DNA of 64,000 nt from Amoebidium appalachense. Its lineage: Eukaryota; Ichthyosporea. Positions 1 through 13,672 of this stretch are shown here, in pieces. A program made the position numbers and the translations under genes. The stretch covers positions 13,020,001 through 13,084,000 of the forward strand of contig CAVNZM010000002.1 in NCBI GenBank assembly GCA_963693365.1, in the 5' to 3' direction. The notes below the pieces were generated by a model that was given only the letters and a program-made list of their open reading frames with translations, was not told the DNA's origin and did not search any database. Positions within the stretch are counted from its first letter, which is position 1. Every line of letters begins with the position of its first letter.

Positions 1-155
1 GTAGGTCCATTAAGGGGTTGAATGGACAAAGATGTGTTCCGGAAAACGGAAAAAAACACATGAGCCAAACGGCAGGACACATTCGAGATCGGCGGAAGTC
101 TCCTATGGGAAGAAGAAGTGAAACCACAGCTGCAAGTGACTGGTTTTCCGGGGGG

Positions 156-202
<47 letters not shown>

Positions 203-622
203 GGGTGAACCTAAAAAACCTCTGAAAGGTATGAAGGACACCAAAGAAAACGGGGCAATCCATAGAATGGGAGGGGAAAAAGCGAGTGTGGTATAGCGGC
301 AGCGGCAGGGGGGAGAGGGGGGGGGGGGGGGGGGGGACGGGCAGAGGGAGATGAGATAGAGGGGCGGAGGGGGTGGTGGTGGTGGGGGGGGGGGGGGGGG
401 GGGGTCGGGTTGGGCAGAAGGAGGGATAGGGGGTAGGGCGTGGGAAGGAGAGCGAGAAGGGGGGGGGGGGGGGGGAGAAGAGCGTGGGGAGGGGGTGGGG
501 GGGAAGGTTAAGAGAGAGGTGGAAGGGGGGGGGGGGGGGGGGGTCGGGGAGGGAAGAGAGAGGGCAATAGAGATAGAAAAGAGGGGGGGGGGGGGGGGTA
601 AGAAGAAAGGGGGGGGGGGGGG

Positions 623-665
<43 letters not shown>

Positions 666-681
666 GGAAGGAGAGGTGGGA

Positions 682-749
<68 letters not shown>

Positions 750-3453
750 CTGTGTTATAGTAGTTGGAGTACATGCAACCTTGGTCTAGAAGTTTCCATG
801 GAAACGAGATGGGTTACAGGGAGGCTGTGTAAGAAGAGAGGGGGAGAGGGAAAGCAGAGCCCACAACTGAGGAAGACCAGGCCAGCTTGCCAGAAGAGCA
901 AACCTACACGCCTCAAACATAAGGGTGGGCATTAAACCGCCTAAAAGGCCAAGCAAACTGTTGCCCAGAGAACGACAAGTGACCGTGTCTACCCCCTCGC
1001 CCCCGCCCCTTCCCCCTGGGCTGTACCCAGCTGTAAAGTTCATGTTTCCTTTCACATCCCCCATCGTCTCGTTTTATTTGGCTTTCGTTTGCAAAGCACT
1101 AGTTCTTGCTGTAAGGTTGAAAAGGAAAAAAAAATGCTGGAAAGGGTACAAAGTGGCCTGCCCCCTTGACCACCCCCCCCCCCCTCCCCCTCCCCCCCCC
1201 CTCCCCCCCCCCTCCCCCCCCCTTTCCCTCCAAAATAAATAAATAAATAAACGAATAAATAATCATGAAAAATTAAAAAAAATGCAAAAGGTGTCGAGGT
1301 TCTACCTCTAAAAGTGTGCCTCAACTGACCTCTTCTGCACAATTTCATAGTGAATCATACCGTATGGGCACAAGTATTAAGTGTAAGAAGAGTTTTTTTT
1401 TTTGAGTGAGCTTACAACCCTTCACGTTCTGTGGATGGCTAACAAGCCAGGTGTTCATGTTTGTGTGCATAGATTAGACGTACGGGTATGTGTGTGAATC
1501 TGTGCCACTACGAGCTAAGGGAGCTCTATAATTTCATATGAAGGCTGGGAGAGGAGGAAACAAGGTGGTAGGGGGGTAGTGGGTAGCTGAAGAGGCACCT
1601 CAGACTCAACATCCATAAAGGTTACAAATCACTATCATGGAAAAACTTCACTGCCGCCTCCTGAGCTGTCGATGTGTCTGCTTGCAACATGTGGCCGCAC
1701 CACACTAACATAAGGCACGGGCGGCATGCTATGAGTAGTACCAACTGCGGATAATAGATAGGAGCCAAGCTTACCTTCTGAATTAGTCCGGTTGTCAGTG
1801 ATAGTAGGGCTGCATTGGCGTTGGCTGTAATCGTGGTGTGAAAATGCTTTTGGGGTGAACCGAAGCTATAAGTTGGAGTGAAAGATGGCGTGGTGACAAG
1901 GACTGGACTTCATTTGAGCAAATGATATCTCTATACGGTCATAGGTCGTTATTAATATAAACAATATCAACTCTTCTAAGCAGCAATTAGAAGTGTCAAG
2001 AAGTGATGTGTGACCAGTACGTCTGCAGCAACCTCTAAGGCGTATGATATCTGCCTATCTATCTGCCTTCGACATTCAACCAAACCTCGCGATGCCCCAA
2101 ATCTTTGCAGTGCACCTGTATCAGTAATGACTATTTAACTTAAAAGAAAAAGGCCACCTCTGCTCTAAACATGTGTTTTCTTATTTTGCGTACTAGCTAC
2201 AAGGTGGCAAGCTTGAAACATGCAACTCCGTCTGTGTGACTCCGGGACTGCACAGCGGGCTGCGGGTGCGTTTGTTCAAAAAGGCTCCAAATAGTGGTTA
2301 CGTCTCCGCCACTCAGAAGCACGCAGTATTTTCTCTCATACCTAGCACTATTGGGGCTGTTCCGGAATTTCAAAAGGCAAATTTCAGTTTTCTAAGGACC
2401 TGGCTTGCCATTCCATAAAACAGGAACTTCCTCATTGCAAATAGATTATTATTTTTAACATTTCTGCTGAATAAAATTAATATTTATAATTTAATATCGC
2501 TGTATATGTACAAATCAATTCAACTATGGCATAAAATAATAATTACGATATATTTTAAGCGTCGTGATTTACAACGCTGGTGAAAGGGGTCTCAAGAATA
2601 GTTTGCATTGGGGGACAATGCCTGCAAAGCTCCGCGGCTCCGCTCAGCTGCATGCGTCTCAAAGCGACGTACTGAAGCGAAAAGAAGGCACGATGCCGTC
2701 TTTTCTGTATATTATATTAGTATCTTACCTAAATAAATATATAGAGGTTAAGGGCTATTGCCTCCAACATGTACATGTGTGCAGTCACGGTGCAGAACAT
2801 TTGAGATCGCTGTGACGTCACCACACGATCTCGGCGAGGCCCGCAGGCCGCGGGTTGCGGCCCCCCGCGGGCGCCCAACTGAGCAACTGAGTCAGACGAA
2901 CGACTTACAGCAGGACGCTTCACCCTTTCACACCTTTACTGTAAAGTACTTCGGAACCAAAAATGTTACTTGCGACCATATGTATGTACATTGTATTACA
3001 GGGCTTGGGTATATATGCACGGTACCCGTATGTAACACGCCGTCGCGTACCAACTTCCATGTACCAATTTGGTTGAAACACACCAATCAGAACTCTGCAC
3101 AAGCGAATTGTCTTGACCAATCAGTTGCGCGAGATTTCGAAGCTGGCTTAAAGTACACATGACTAAAGATCAAGTAAAGGAACAGATTAAATTTTGTTTA
3201 ATCTAATAACTATTCCATTCTCTCAAATAGTCTCTTATGTAGCATTTTCTAAACCATTTTTAAAATCTTTACACCTCCGAAATTGGATCTGGTGATGGCG
3301 CGAAACGTTGGGCCACATACATGTGCCGCGCCACGAAAAGCTTCCTTTTTGTGTGTGCAGTGTAGTTTGACAAGTCCAAAGTTTTTCTTGTGGAGACTCA
3401 GAAGTTCACTTGAATACGCTTTAACCAAGCCAATTGCAGACACCGAATACACC
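1..3453. other. Non-coding left end with homopolymer and simple repeats
   Basis: No gene could be supported here. The first 1.25 kb is a series of poly-G runs (for example 157-201 and 374-404), a GA tract near 624-664, a (TG)n array at 687-747 and C-rich tracts at 1171-1222. That G/TG-to-C order is the same as in the introns to the right, so an intron of an unseen gene on the plus strand is possible. Positions 1300-2800 are ordinary AT-richer sequence. A TGACGTCA palindrome lies at 2813-2820 and CCAAT boxes near 3082 and 3118, about 330-370 bp before the DnaJ start, which fits a promoter region. Confidence 0.5.
687..747 (+). repeat. (TG)n microsatellite
   Basis: About 30 uninterrupted TG units follow a GA-rich tract. 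This is one of the longest dinucleotide arrays on the left edge. Confidence 0.95.
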
Positions 3454-4592
3454 ATGGTCAAGGAGACAAAGTGCGTTTTTCCTTTTCACTTTGCCTGACA
3501 TCGCTTGGGTTTACTGTGCATGCGTGGGAGACCGGATACCAGCTCATGTGCACTTTGACCTCTCGTTGAATCATTACCCCTCTTCCTCAGCAAGTACCAC
3601 CCCTTCCGCCCGTTCCTCACACACACGCCGCCACCACCGCAGAAGCCGCCTCTTTTGAGCTATTGCATCATTCATTTGTGTTACAGAACTTTGTTATGCC
3701 ATGTTTAGACTGTCGGGCCACCTGGACACACTGGCAGAAAACCGGTTGTTTTTGCCCATGTATTTCTGTGGGTTCATCCTATTCGCAAGCTCTTTATCGA
3801 GTGTTTTTGCCTACAGGCTCCAAATGAACTTACACGTGATTTCTTTCTGCCTTCCCCCTTACCGCTCCTCGTTCTCCCCACCACTTCTTTCGTGGTAGTG
3901 CCCCTTACCGTCGTCCTTTTCCTTGCCCCGTCTTCATCTCTTCTGTCACTCCATTTCTCTCTTTGCTCCACCTTCTTCCTTTTCCTTGCCCCGTTTTCAT
4001 CTCTTCTGTCACTCCATTTCTCTGTTTGCTCCACCTTCCTCCTTTCCCCCCTTCCAGCCACCCACTGACGTCTTCCGTCTCCCACCGACAGGTTTTACGA
4101 CACCTTTGGTGTCTCCCCTGATGCCTCCATTGAGGAGATCAAAAGTGAGTGCGCGGTGGAGTCCGCAATGCTAGTTGATGCTTCATGTTCCCCCTCTGTT
4201 TTGTTAGTTTTACTCGGGGAGGGAGACAAAGGGGAAGGTGGGGGGGGAGGGGGTAGAGAAGGCAGGTCGGTGAAGAATGAGCGGTGGGTTTACCCTTGCT
4301 TCTGATTCCTCGTTTTACGTTGCCATGTTTGTGCGGCTTGGTCTTCAACACACAACCATCCCCGCTCCCCCTCCTTTTCTCCTCTCCACGGCCTCACCTC
4401 AACCCCCTTCCCCCCCGTTTCCATTCCCCTGTGCCTTAACAAATAGGAATAACATAGCACAGGTCTGTGGTGGGATCACGTTTGCCCTCTCGTTGATCCC
4501 ACTCCTGCCGCACACCCCTCATTCTCCTTAATACACTTTTGTTGCAAATATGTACATAGAGCATACACGATTTCCCCCTGCCTCCCCCTCCC

Positions 4593-4666
<74 letters not shown>

Positions 4667-4924
4667 CCCCCTCTCCCTCTCCCTCTCCTCCTCCGCCAGC
4701 TTATGTGGTCTCTACTTGATGCTTCTTTGATACATATGTTTCTCCACTTTTTTGCTCTCCCCCCCCACCTCTCCCTCCCCCCCACCCCCACTCTCCCTCC
4801 CTCCCGGCCCGCCCACCCGTCCGCCTCCCCCTTCCCTCTCTCCTCCAAGCACACGCACACTGACCACCAGCACCACCACATTCTTACACGTTCGTGCAAA
4901 TCCATTCTCTCCTCCCCTGCCTCC

Positions 4925-4955
<31 letters not shown>

Positions 4956-5333
4956 ACATACATGCCGATTCTTTCACCCGATCACTAACCCGTGCACACA
5001 CACACCTTCAGAGGCGTACAAGAAACTTGCACTGAAGAACCACCCTGACCGCAACCCTGACGACCCGCACGCTGCCGAGCGCTTCAAGGTGATCTCGTAC
5101 CAGTTTGCCGTGCTTGAGGATGTGGAGAAGCGCAGGGCCTACGATCGCTACGGCGAGCAGGTGTGTATGTGTGCTGTGTGTGCTGTGTGTGCTGTGTTTA
5201 GCTTTCAGCCTCTCCCTGGGGCAGCTCCCCTTCTCTTCCCGCCCCCCTTCAGACCTGCCCTGATTCCTCCGCCTCCGCACCGTTCACTCTCTGTCCCTAT
5301 TTCAATCTCTGTCTCTCTCTCTCTCTCTCTCTC

Positions 5334-5365
<32 letters not shown>

Positions 5366-6884
5366 TGTACTTCTCCTCCCCCCGCCCCTTGCCCGCGCCA
5401 ATTCCTCCCCCTCTCCCCCCCCCCCCCCCCCCCCCACCCCCTTTTCTCCCTGCTGATCACCACACTCTGGAGATGGGTTTCTAATGCTGAATACGGGCCG
5501 TTGTTGGTCCTGTTTGGGCATTTGCACTATGCTGGCTGCTCTTTTCTCGTACTTCGAATTGTGTCACGGATTATTCCCCCCGCCCCCTTTCCCCTGAAGG
5601 GATTCCTCTTTTCCGCATTGTTCTTTCCCGACTCACTACTGCCTGCATCCACCCTCTCCCCCTCTCCCCCCCCTCCCCCCCCCCCCCCCCCCCCCCCCCC
5701 ATCTCCCCCCATCCCAACCTCTCCCCAACCCATATTGTCTGCATATAAAAACTGGCGGCGTGTTTGAGTTTGCATCCCCTTGTTTGTATACGACTGAGTT
5801 CTTCAGTGAACGTGTTTGACTGACCGCAAAAACCACTGCAGGGGTTGAAGGAGGGACACGGTTCACGGGAGGGGGGTTTCACTGCCGAAGACATATTCTC
5901 CCGCTTTTTCGGTGGAATGCATATGGACGATGACGATATGGGGGGGTTTTTCGGGGGGCCGAGGGGTCATGGGGGCCGGGGAGGCAAGCGTGCGCGCGAC
6001 ACTGTGCACGAATTGGGGGTTAGTTTGGAGCAGCTCTATACTGGGTGCACGAAGAAACTCGCGCGGGAAAGGCACGTGGCGTGCGTGAAATGCAACGGAA
6101 AGGGCGGGAAAAAGACTGCGAAATGTACGGGGTGTGGGGGCCACGGTGTGAGGATTGGGCTGCAAGAGGTGTTTCCTGGGATGGTGCAACAGGTGGCGGT
6201 GGAGTGTACGGAGTGTGCTGGTGTGGGGATGATGGTGCGGCCAAAGGACAGGTGGGTGGGGTGTGTGTGTGTGGGGTGGGGTGGGTGTGTGTGGGGCGGG
6301 GGGGGGACGTAAAGAGGGATGGTGTGTATGTGTGTGGGTGTGTGTGCGGTTTTTGTGTGTATATGTGTTGTGGAGGAGAGATGTGGGGGGTGGGGGGTTT
6401 TTTTTTTTTTTGGGGGGGGGGGGGGGGGGGGAGTGAGACGGGAGAGGAGTCGTGCCTGGCTGATTACGGCGGGTTACGGGAGGACATTTTGTGTTGTGCT
6501 GGTTTGAAAAGGATGGCTGTGGGTGGGAGTGGGGGTGTGGGTGCGTGTGCGTGTGCGTGTGCGTGTTTGTGGATGACATTTGGGCGTTTTGGTTGGTTGG
6601 AAAGAATGGCTGTGTGTGCGCGCGTGCGTGTGTGGGGGGAGGGCGAGGGAGGGGAAGGTCTGCTACTGTGCTTACCCTTCCTGTCTTTGATGTCTTGCCG
6701 CTTCTTCGATGTGGTTGCACTAGAAAATTTGCACGTTGTTCTTGAGAAAATCAGGCACGATATGCACCACGTCCGTATGAGGGTAGGTTTTTTAAAAGTG
6801 TTGCAAATTACTTATATCCATCTTGCTCTCTTTCTTCCCCTCAAACCCTTATCCCCCCCCACCCCCGGCCCCCCTCCCTCGTCC

Positions 6885-6919
<35 letters not shown>

Positions 6920-7048
6920 CACACATCACACACACACACACATGACCGCACATACACGTGCACACACATTCTCACGAACACAAACATACCCACACGTGCA
7001 CATGTGTGCACACGCACACACACATACACACACACCTCCACAAACATG

Positions 7049-7090
<42 letters not shown>

Positions 7091-7624
7091 ACACACACAC
7101 AAACTCACAAACGTACAAAAGCACCTACACACACGTACTGACGCACACGTATTCACCCACACCTACACACCCACACACAAATACTCACTCACACACGTAC
7201 CGCCCCTCTGCACACAGGTGCAAAACATGCAAGGGAGAAGGCAAGGTCACCGAAACCAAGGTAGTAGACGTGCACGTCGACCCGGGCATGCGCCAAGGTT
7301 GCAAAATCACCTTGCGTGAGATGGGAGATCAACCAGAAATCGGGCAGCCCGCGGGAGATTTGGTAGTGGTGATCAACGAAAAGGAACACGAGGTGTTTAA
7401 GAGGGTGGAGGAGGATTTGCACATGACGATGGAGATCAAGCTTGTGGAGGCGCTGTGTGGGTTTACTAAGGCGGTCACGCAGCTGGATGGGAGGACACTG
7501 CTGGTCACTATGCCACCGGGCAAGGTGTGTGTGTGTGTGTATGTGGATGGGTGTGCGGGTGTGGGCTGGGTGTGGGTGTGGGGGGCGGGTGGTGGTGGTG
7601 GTGGTGTGGGGGGGGAGGGTGGAT

Positions 7625-7656
<32 letters not shown>

Positions 7657-8034
7657 ATTCGGGAGGGAGATGGCGGAGGGGAGGATGTAGTGTATGTTTA
7701 GAGTTCTTTTTCTTTTTTTCAGTGCTTTGGAGGCAGGGGGCAGGGGGAGGGGAGGAGGGGGTTGACGGGGAGTTTGGGTGTGGGGTGGGAGGGGGGGCGG
7801 GGGGGGGAAAGGTATGGTAGTTGCATGTTCTGGTTTTGCTGTGGGAAACTGGGCTGGGCCTGGAGAAGAGCGAAGGGGGGGGGGGGGGGGGAGGGGGGAT
7901 GTCCTAGTGTTTGTCTGTTGGGAAGACAGTGGTCGTGGGGGAGGGGATGCAGATGTGAGCTGCTTGTGTGCTTTAGTGTCCGTTCTTGTGTTTACGTGTG
8001 TGTGGTTGTTGTTTTTCTTTTTTTTTTCCCCCCT

Positions 8035-8090
<56 letters not shown>

Positions 8091-8316
8091 TCCGACATTG
8101 TGCATAGCTGCAAGTAATTTCTATGGACGTGTGGTGTATGGCCAGCTGCAGTCTCATTTCTATATGTTTTTAGTGATGTGTGCGCGCGTGGTGTGTGTGT
8201 GTGTGTGGTGGTGGTGGTGGTGGTGGGGGGGGGGGGGAGGGGGGGGAGTTGTTGTCTTTACGCTTCTTCCACTGTCTCCACCTTTTTTCGTCTGCTACCG
8301 TGTTTCCCTACTCTTT

Positions 8317-8359
<43 letters not shown>

Positions 8360-8677
8360 CACACACACACCCAAAAAAAAAAAAAAAAAACCCTTCCCTC
8401 CGATGGGTAACCCATTTTATCTTCGATTTGGATCGATGTCTGTGTTACCATTGCGTCTGAGGGGTATGGTGCGAAACTTGGATGCATCCGATCGTTTTGG
8501 GCTCCCTAAGCCTCCTTGAGAATGGGGTTTTCTTTTGACGCATATTCTGTATGTGGCGTCTTGTTCCCTCTCACCTTATATCCTGCACCGTGTTCCGTTT
8601 TGTCTTGTACTTTCTCTTCCTCCCCCCCCCCCCCCCCCCTTCCTCCCCGCACCCACCCATCACCACCACCACTATTT

Positions 8678-8716
<39 letters not shown>

Positions 8717-9099
8717 CCTCCTCCCTTGGGCTTGATTGCACCCGTGCATTCGTAAGGCATCGCACATAAACTCACATCTCTATGTGCCACGTTCTGCAGG
8801 TGCTAAAAGACAACACGGTTCGAATCATCACCGGGGAAGGGTTCCCCCGCCAGCGCCACACAGACATTAAGGGTCGTCTTATCGTTCGCTTCGACATTGA
8901 ATTTCCGGGCAGCCTATCCCCTTCCAGCATCCAGATGATCGAAAAGGCTCTCGGGCCGCGACCCGACCCGCCAACAGCTGAGGAAATGGAAGATGGGGAG
9001 GTGGTGACTTTGGAAGAGACAGATGAGACGTTTGATGATCACGAATATGAAGATGTGGAGGATGAGGAGGATGGAAGGCCCGGGTGTGTGCAGCAGTAG
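3454..9099 (+). CDS. DNAJA1: Type A DnaJ/HSP40 co-chaperone, six exons
   Basis: Co-chaperone that stimulates Hsp70 ATPase and delivers unfolded clients in the cytosol. Exons, all GT-AG, are 3454-3470, 4092-4144, 5012-5160, 5842-6251, 7218-7524 and 8800-9099, together 1236 nt (411 aa plus stop). The first exon codes only MVKETK, as in animal DNAJA1, which supports this start. The J domain has the HPD motif at residues 34-36. A glycine/phenylalanine-rich linker follows, then four CxxCxGxG-type zinc repeats; the fourth is split from the third by intron 4. The C-terminal client-binding region ends in an acidic tail and CVQQ, a CaaX farnesylation box. Length matches the family. The exon model is my own splice reading; the family call is secure. 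Confidence 0.93.
4596..4663 (+). repeat. (TC)n microsatellite in DnaJ intron 2
   Basis: About 33 TC units lie in the pyrimidine-rich 3' half of the intron. The intron's 5' part (4217-4265) is G-rich. Confidence 0.9.
8045..8088 (+). repeat. Poly-G run in DnaJ intron 5
   Basis: A run of about 44 G follows T-rich sequence. Later in the same intron are a long C run (about 8319-8357) and a (CA)n array (about 8680-8714) shortly before the acceptor, so the two halves are complementary. Confidence 0.9.
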
Positions 9100-9843
9100 G
9101 TGCTTTTAGGGTTAAAAAGTTAATTATTAGGTTTGGGTTTTGAATTGGGTTTGGGTTATCTTTTTTGTTCTTCTTCTTTTTTTTTTTTTTTTTTTTTTTT
9201 GTCCTCCCCCCCTTTTTCTAAGGAAGGAAGCTTCAGTGGTAGTGGTTTTAGATTTTGTGTACTGTGATGAGAGTGGTTGTTTGATTGAGAACCCCCCCCC
9301 CCCCCCCCCTCTGCCCCGGGCGATTCCCTCTCGCAGGCATGCACAAAACCAAACGTGCACACATGCACACCACCACCACCTCCACCACCACCGCAAGCCC
9401 TCCCCCCTCCTTTCGCCTTGCCTTATTTTTTTTTGGCGAGAGATGAAGTTCGAAGGGAGACAAAGAAATGTGTGATGGCACGTTTTTCCGTTCGTTACCT
9501 TTTACATACTGAGTCAAACCTGCTTGCATTGGATTTTCGATCTACACAAATGACGCGAACTGCAGTGTAGACACAGCCACAAGTGTCACAGATTTTATAA
9601 TAGTTTCCGAAGCCTGTGGCTATGTACGGTGTTATTGTTTGTGACATATCTCAACCGTTCGACTGGTAGATCGACGTTGTGATAGTTGCAGGTGTGTAGA
9701 CTCTGTACATAACCGAACGTTGGCCAAAAAAGATTTTCATGCGCACATACACATGTGGAACTTATGCATGGCCCGCGGGGGGTCTTGGCTGTATATTCGC
9801 TGTACATGTATTTGCGTACGAAGTGCATATATACAGATGGAAA

Positions 9844-9849
9844 AATAAA
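9844..9849 (+). terminator. Candidate poly(A) signal for the DnaJ gene
   Basis: AATAAA lies 745 bp after the DnaJ stop. The other two host genes also have AATAAA after the stop, at 345-375 bp. The intervening 3' region holds poly-T and poly-C tracts and no supported gene. Confidence 0.4.
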
Positions 9850-10016
9850 AGTTCCTCTGATTCAATTTATTATGGGATAACGGTGTAAATGCAAATGCAT
9901 GTCCCCCTGCTCAATGATATCTCCCACTGGCCTCATCACACAAAAAAAACAGACTGCACGGAAAGTCGGAAAGTGAGTGCAGCCGGGACTCAGAGAGTGT
10001 AGCCTGTGCAGGAGAC

Positions 10017-10492
10017 CAGGGGTGTGGCGGAGACTTCATGACTTGACTTGATTTATATTCATAATTGGCAGCTTGGGCTTGTGACTTGACTTGACTTGGA
10101 GTCGCGACTTGAGGCCCAATGACTCATGTCGCGACTTTAGGTGACTTGTTACTATTTTTAGGCAACTTTTGGCCCATATGCATTAATATTCGCGGCGCCG
10201 CCGGGTGGCTGCCGGGGGGAGGGGGAGGGGGGGGGAGGGGGGGGGGGTAACAGTAAAGGACTGGGGGGGGGGGGCTCTCGCGGACGGCTCCCCAGGGGGT
10301 CTTTGAATCTCGTCCCCCCTTCCCCCCCCCCCCTCCCCCCCACCCCCCACCGCAACAGGCCACGCACGTCCCCCCCCCCCCCCCCCCCCAAGTCACCCCT
10401 GAGTCACGCCTGATCGCCTGACTTGACTTGACTCAAGTCAGGAGCTTGCTTGACTTCAAGTCGCGACTCGGAGTCAAGTCGCCACACCCCTA
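10017..10492. mobile_element. hAT-like MITE with 8-bp target duplication
   Basis: A 476-bp element with terminal inverted repeats CAGGGGTGTGGCG and, at the right end, CGCCACACCCCTA. It is flanked by identical 8-bp copies of CAGGAGAC at 10009-10016 and 10493-10500. An 8-bp duplication and CAGGG/TAGGG-type ends are hallmarks of hAT transposons. The subterminal regions are full of ACTTG/CAAGT repeats in both orientations, a likely transposase-binding array. The centre is G- and C-run sequence with no transposase frame, so it is non-autonomous. It lies about 340 bp upstream of the phytochelatin synthase start. Confidence 0.85.
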
Positions 10493-10831
10493 CAGGAGAC
10501 TCCCGCCAAACGGTCCATATAAGGCTAATCTCGTTTAACGCACCAATCACTTTCCGGTCCACTGAGCCACTCACAGCTCAGTCTTGCAGCTGCAGACGGT
10601 ATTACATTTTTTCACGGCTCGCCCAGGCCTTTGGAGGTCACCACAGCATGCACTGAGCATGCACTCGGCGAAGTCTCCAAACAGTCAATTGATATATGTA
10701 GCAATGAAACAGGCGTCGTCAATTCTTTACGGTTAGAATCTGAGCTTGCGCGAACAAAAGTCAAACAAAACACAGAAGCGCCCCCAAATTGGTCGCTGAA
10801 CCAGCTAAACCTTGTGATCTCAAGCCTCACC

Positions 10832-11404
10832 ATGAGCATCCCTACAGCAGCCTCTCCTCCCATCCCCAACCCAGACCCACCCACAATGCCTTCCTTCCAC
10901 CGGAGACCCTTGCCTGAGCCACCGGCGGTCGCTTTTTCCGGCCAGAAAGGAAGACAGTTATTTGCTGAGGCACTGGTACAAGGTGGGTTCTGGATCCCCT
11001 TGTCTCCCCCTCCCCCCCCCCCCCCCCCCCCCCTATGTCTCACTCTCTCTTCCTCCCCCCTCGCCCCCTCCTCCCCCTTCCGCCCGCATCCCCTCTTGTG
11101 TCCCCCCTCCCCAGCCCCGCCTGCCCGGTGCCCCGCTTCCCTTTCTCCCCTGCCGGACCCACACTCGTTCCTGCAGCCTGCTAACCCTCTCCCTTCAACT
11201 CCGCCTCTCTCCCTTCTCCACTCTCTCTATCTCTGTCTCCCTTCCCCCTTCCTTTTTCCATTGCAGGAACCATGGACTGCTTCTTCCCCCTTATCGAGCA
11301 GTTCAGGACACAGGACGAGCCAGCCTTCTGTGGTCTGGGGACCCTAACTATGGTGCTGAACGCTTTGGGTAACAATCCCTGCCCCACCTACACCCCCTCC
11401 CCCC

Positions 11405-11441
<37 letters not shown>

Positions 11442-12107
11442 CCCACGCTCCAACCCCCCCCCCACCCCCCCCCCCTCCTCTCCCCTTTGCCCTTGCCACA
11501 CCCGCCCCTCACCACCCCTTCTTTCATCTGCCCCACGTGGTGCAGCAATGACCACGGCCTGGAGGATCCTGAAATCCAGATCACAACTTACATGGTTTTG
11601 TGGCCACTGCCCCTCTCAACTCTACGTGGTAGCATCTTTTTTCAACTTAATCTGTGGTAAATGTTCACAATTTGTCTCTTAAAGTCTCCCTTCCCTTATC
11701 CCCGTGTTTTTTTTTTGCTTGAGAGATCCAAAGGAAAAGCCATGAGAAATTGTTGTGGCAATACTACGGGCCGAACATGACTCCATGGCCTCGCAACTAT
11801 TCAGCAGCTTCCCCTGACCCCATCGCTCCCCATCACCCAATCTTCTATTACCTCGCTCATGTCTTTTTTTGACCTGTCCGTTCCCATACGCCTGCCGTTC
11901 ACCAACGTGACACACCTAGGGACACCTGGTGCAAATGCGCACATGTCCTCATGCACATTCAGGCTAGCTGACAATAAAGGTACCACCACATGCATGTACA
12001 GCGCTCACACGTGCGGGTACACACAGGCACCGGTACGAGCATGGTGTGGGGTGATTTTTTTCATATGAAAGACACTTGGTGTTCCCCTCCTTTTTCCCTG
12101 TCCTGAG

Positions 12108-12189
<82 letters not shown>

Positions 12190-12553
12190 TATTTGTTTGT
12201 TTGTTTTTTTTTTGTTTTTGTTTTTTTTTTGGGGGGGGGGGCTCATAACTACAGAACGAGCCACTTACGTTACGTGTATCATAGTGTCTGTTCCCCCTAT
12301 GCGGAGTATTGGCAAGTCAGACAACCCCGTATTTGTCATGTCATGGTAAAAAGAGCAAAAAAATAGAGGGACGTAGGCATTCCATACACGCTCCTACCAC
12401 CGTTTTTCACTTAACCGATATACCCCCATCCCCTCCCCGTCTTCCCCCTCCTCACCCCTGCTCCCCCCGCCCGCCAACCCTGAACATTCTTGCACATTCA
12501 CACACACACACACACACACACACCCACACACACCCACACACAAACCCACGCAC

Positions 12554-12613
<60 letters not shown>

Positions 12614-12995
12614 CCATCGATCCACAGCGCACGTGGAAGGGAGTCTGGCGCTGGTTCAGTGAGAGATTGCTTGACTGTTGTGCCCCCCTGAGCGAGATCG
12701 AAAAGACCGGGATAGTCTTCAAACAGCGTACGCTCTCTCTTTCTCTCTCTCTTCATCTTCATCTCCAACCCCCTCTCCCCCCCCTCCCCCCCCCCTTGCT
12801 CCCCTCGCCCTCTTCCTCCTTCTCTCTCCCTTTCTTCCCGTCCCCGTCCCCTTCTTCTCTCAAAAAAGGGGAGGGGAAATGGGGCGGAAGAGGGGACCTT
12901 CATACACCAATACATACTCTTGGGGGATGGGGGGGGGGGGGGGGGGGGGGGGGGAGGGGGGGGGGCGGACGTTCAAACACCAATGCATACTCTTT

Positions 12996-13044
<49 letters not shown>

Positions 13045-13164
13045 TAATCAAACACCAATGCATACTCTTTGGGTGATCTCCAGTTTACAAATCTGCAGCA
13101 CAATGCCCGTTAAGGTTGTGTGCTAAATTAGCATGTAGCACATTCCAGGCCTCCTCTCTAACCG

Positions 13165-13199
<35 letters not shown>

Positions 13200-13260
13200 A
13201 CTCTAACCCCCCCCCACTCTAACTCCCCCCCCCCCCCCAAAAAAAAAAGAAAAAGAGAGA

Positions 13261-13356
<96 letters not shown>

Positions 13357-13641
13357 AGGAGAGAGAGAGAGAAGCAAAGAAACAAAGGAAAATAGGAGAT
13401 CCCCCCCCCCCTCCCCCGCCCCTTCTTTTCAACTCCATTGCTCCCCCTTCCTTTCTCTCCCCTCCACGCTTGGCGTTTATTTCATACACTAAATGTATGT
13501 GCTTCGGTTATCGATCTGCACCCACACCCCCTGACGAATTCTGTCACTTCTACTGCTGCATGCATGCCCTCTGCTCACACATGTCACATTACGTTGCGCG
13601 TGTGCGATTATTGGTACCGAACACTCCTGGCCCCTACCTAT

Positions 13642-13672
<31 letters not shown>

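Noticed and set aside
495-774. Open frames over G runs and TG/CA repeats near the left end
   Set aside because: They code only poly-Gly, poly-Pro, His-Thr or Cys-Val repeats and exist because simple repeats lack stops in several frames.
6045-7319. Long plus-strand open frame of 424 codons across DnaJ intron 4
   Set aside because: It is a shadow over a GT/CA-rich intron; the true exons are in another frame and match DNAJA proteins.
10124-10396. Minus-strand open frames inside the hAT-like element
   Set aside because: They code poly-Gly and Pro only and have no transposase similarity.
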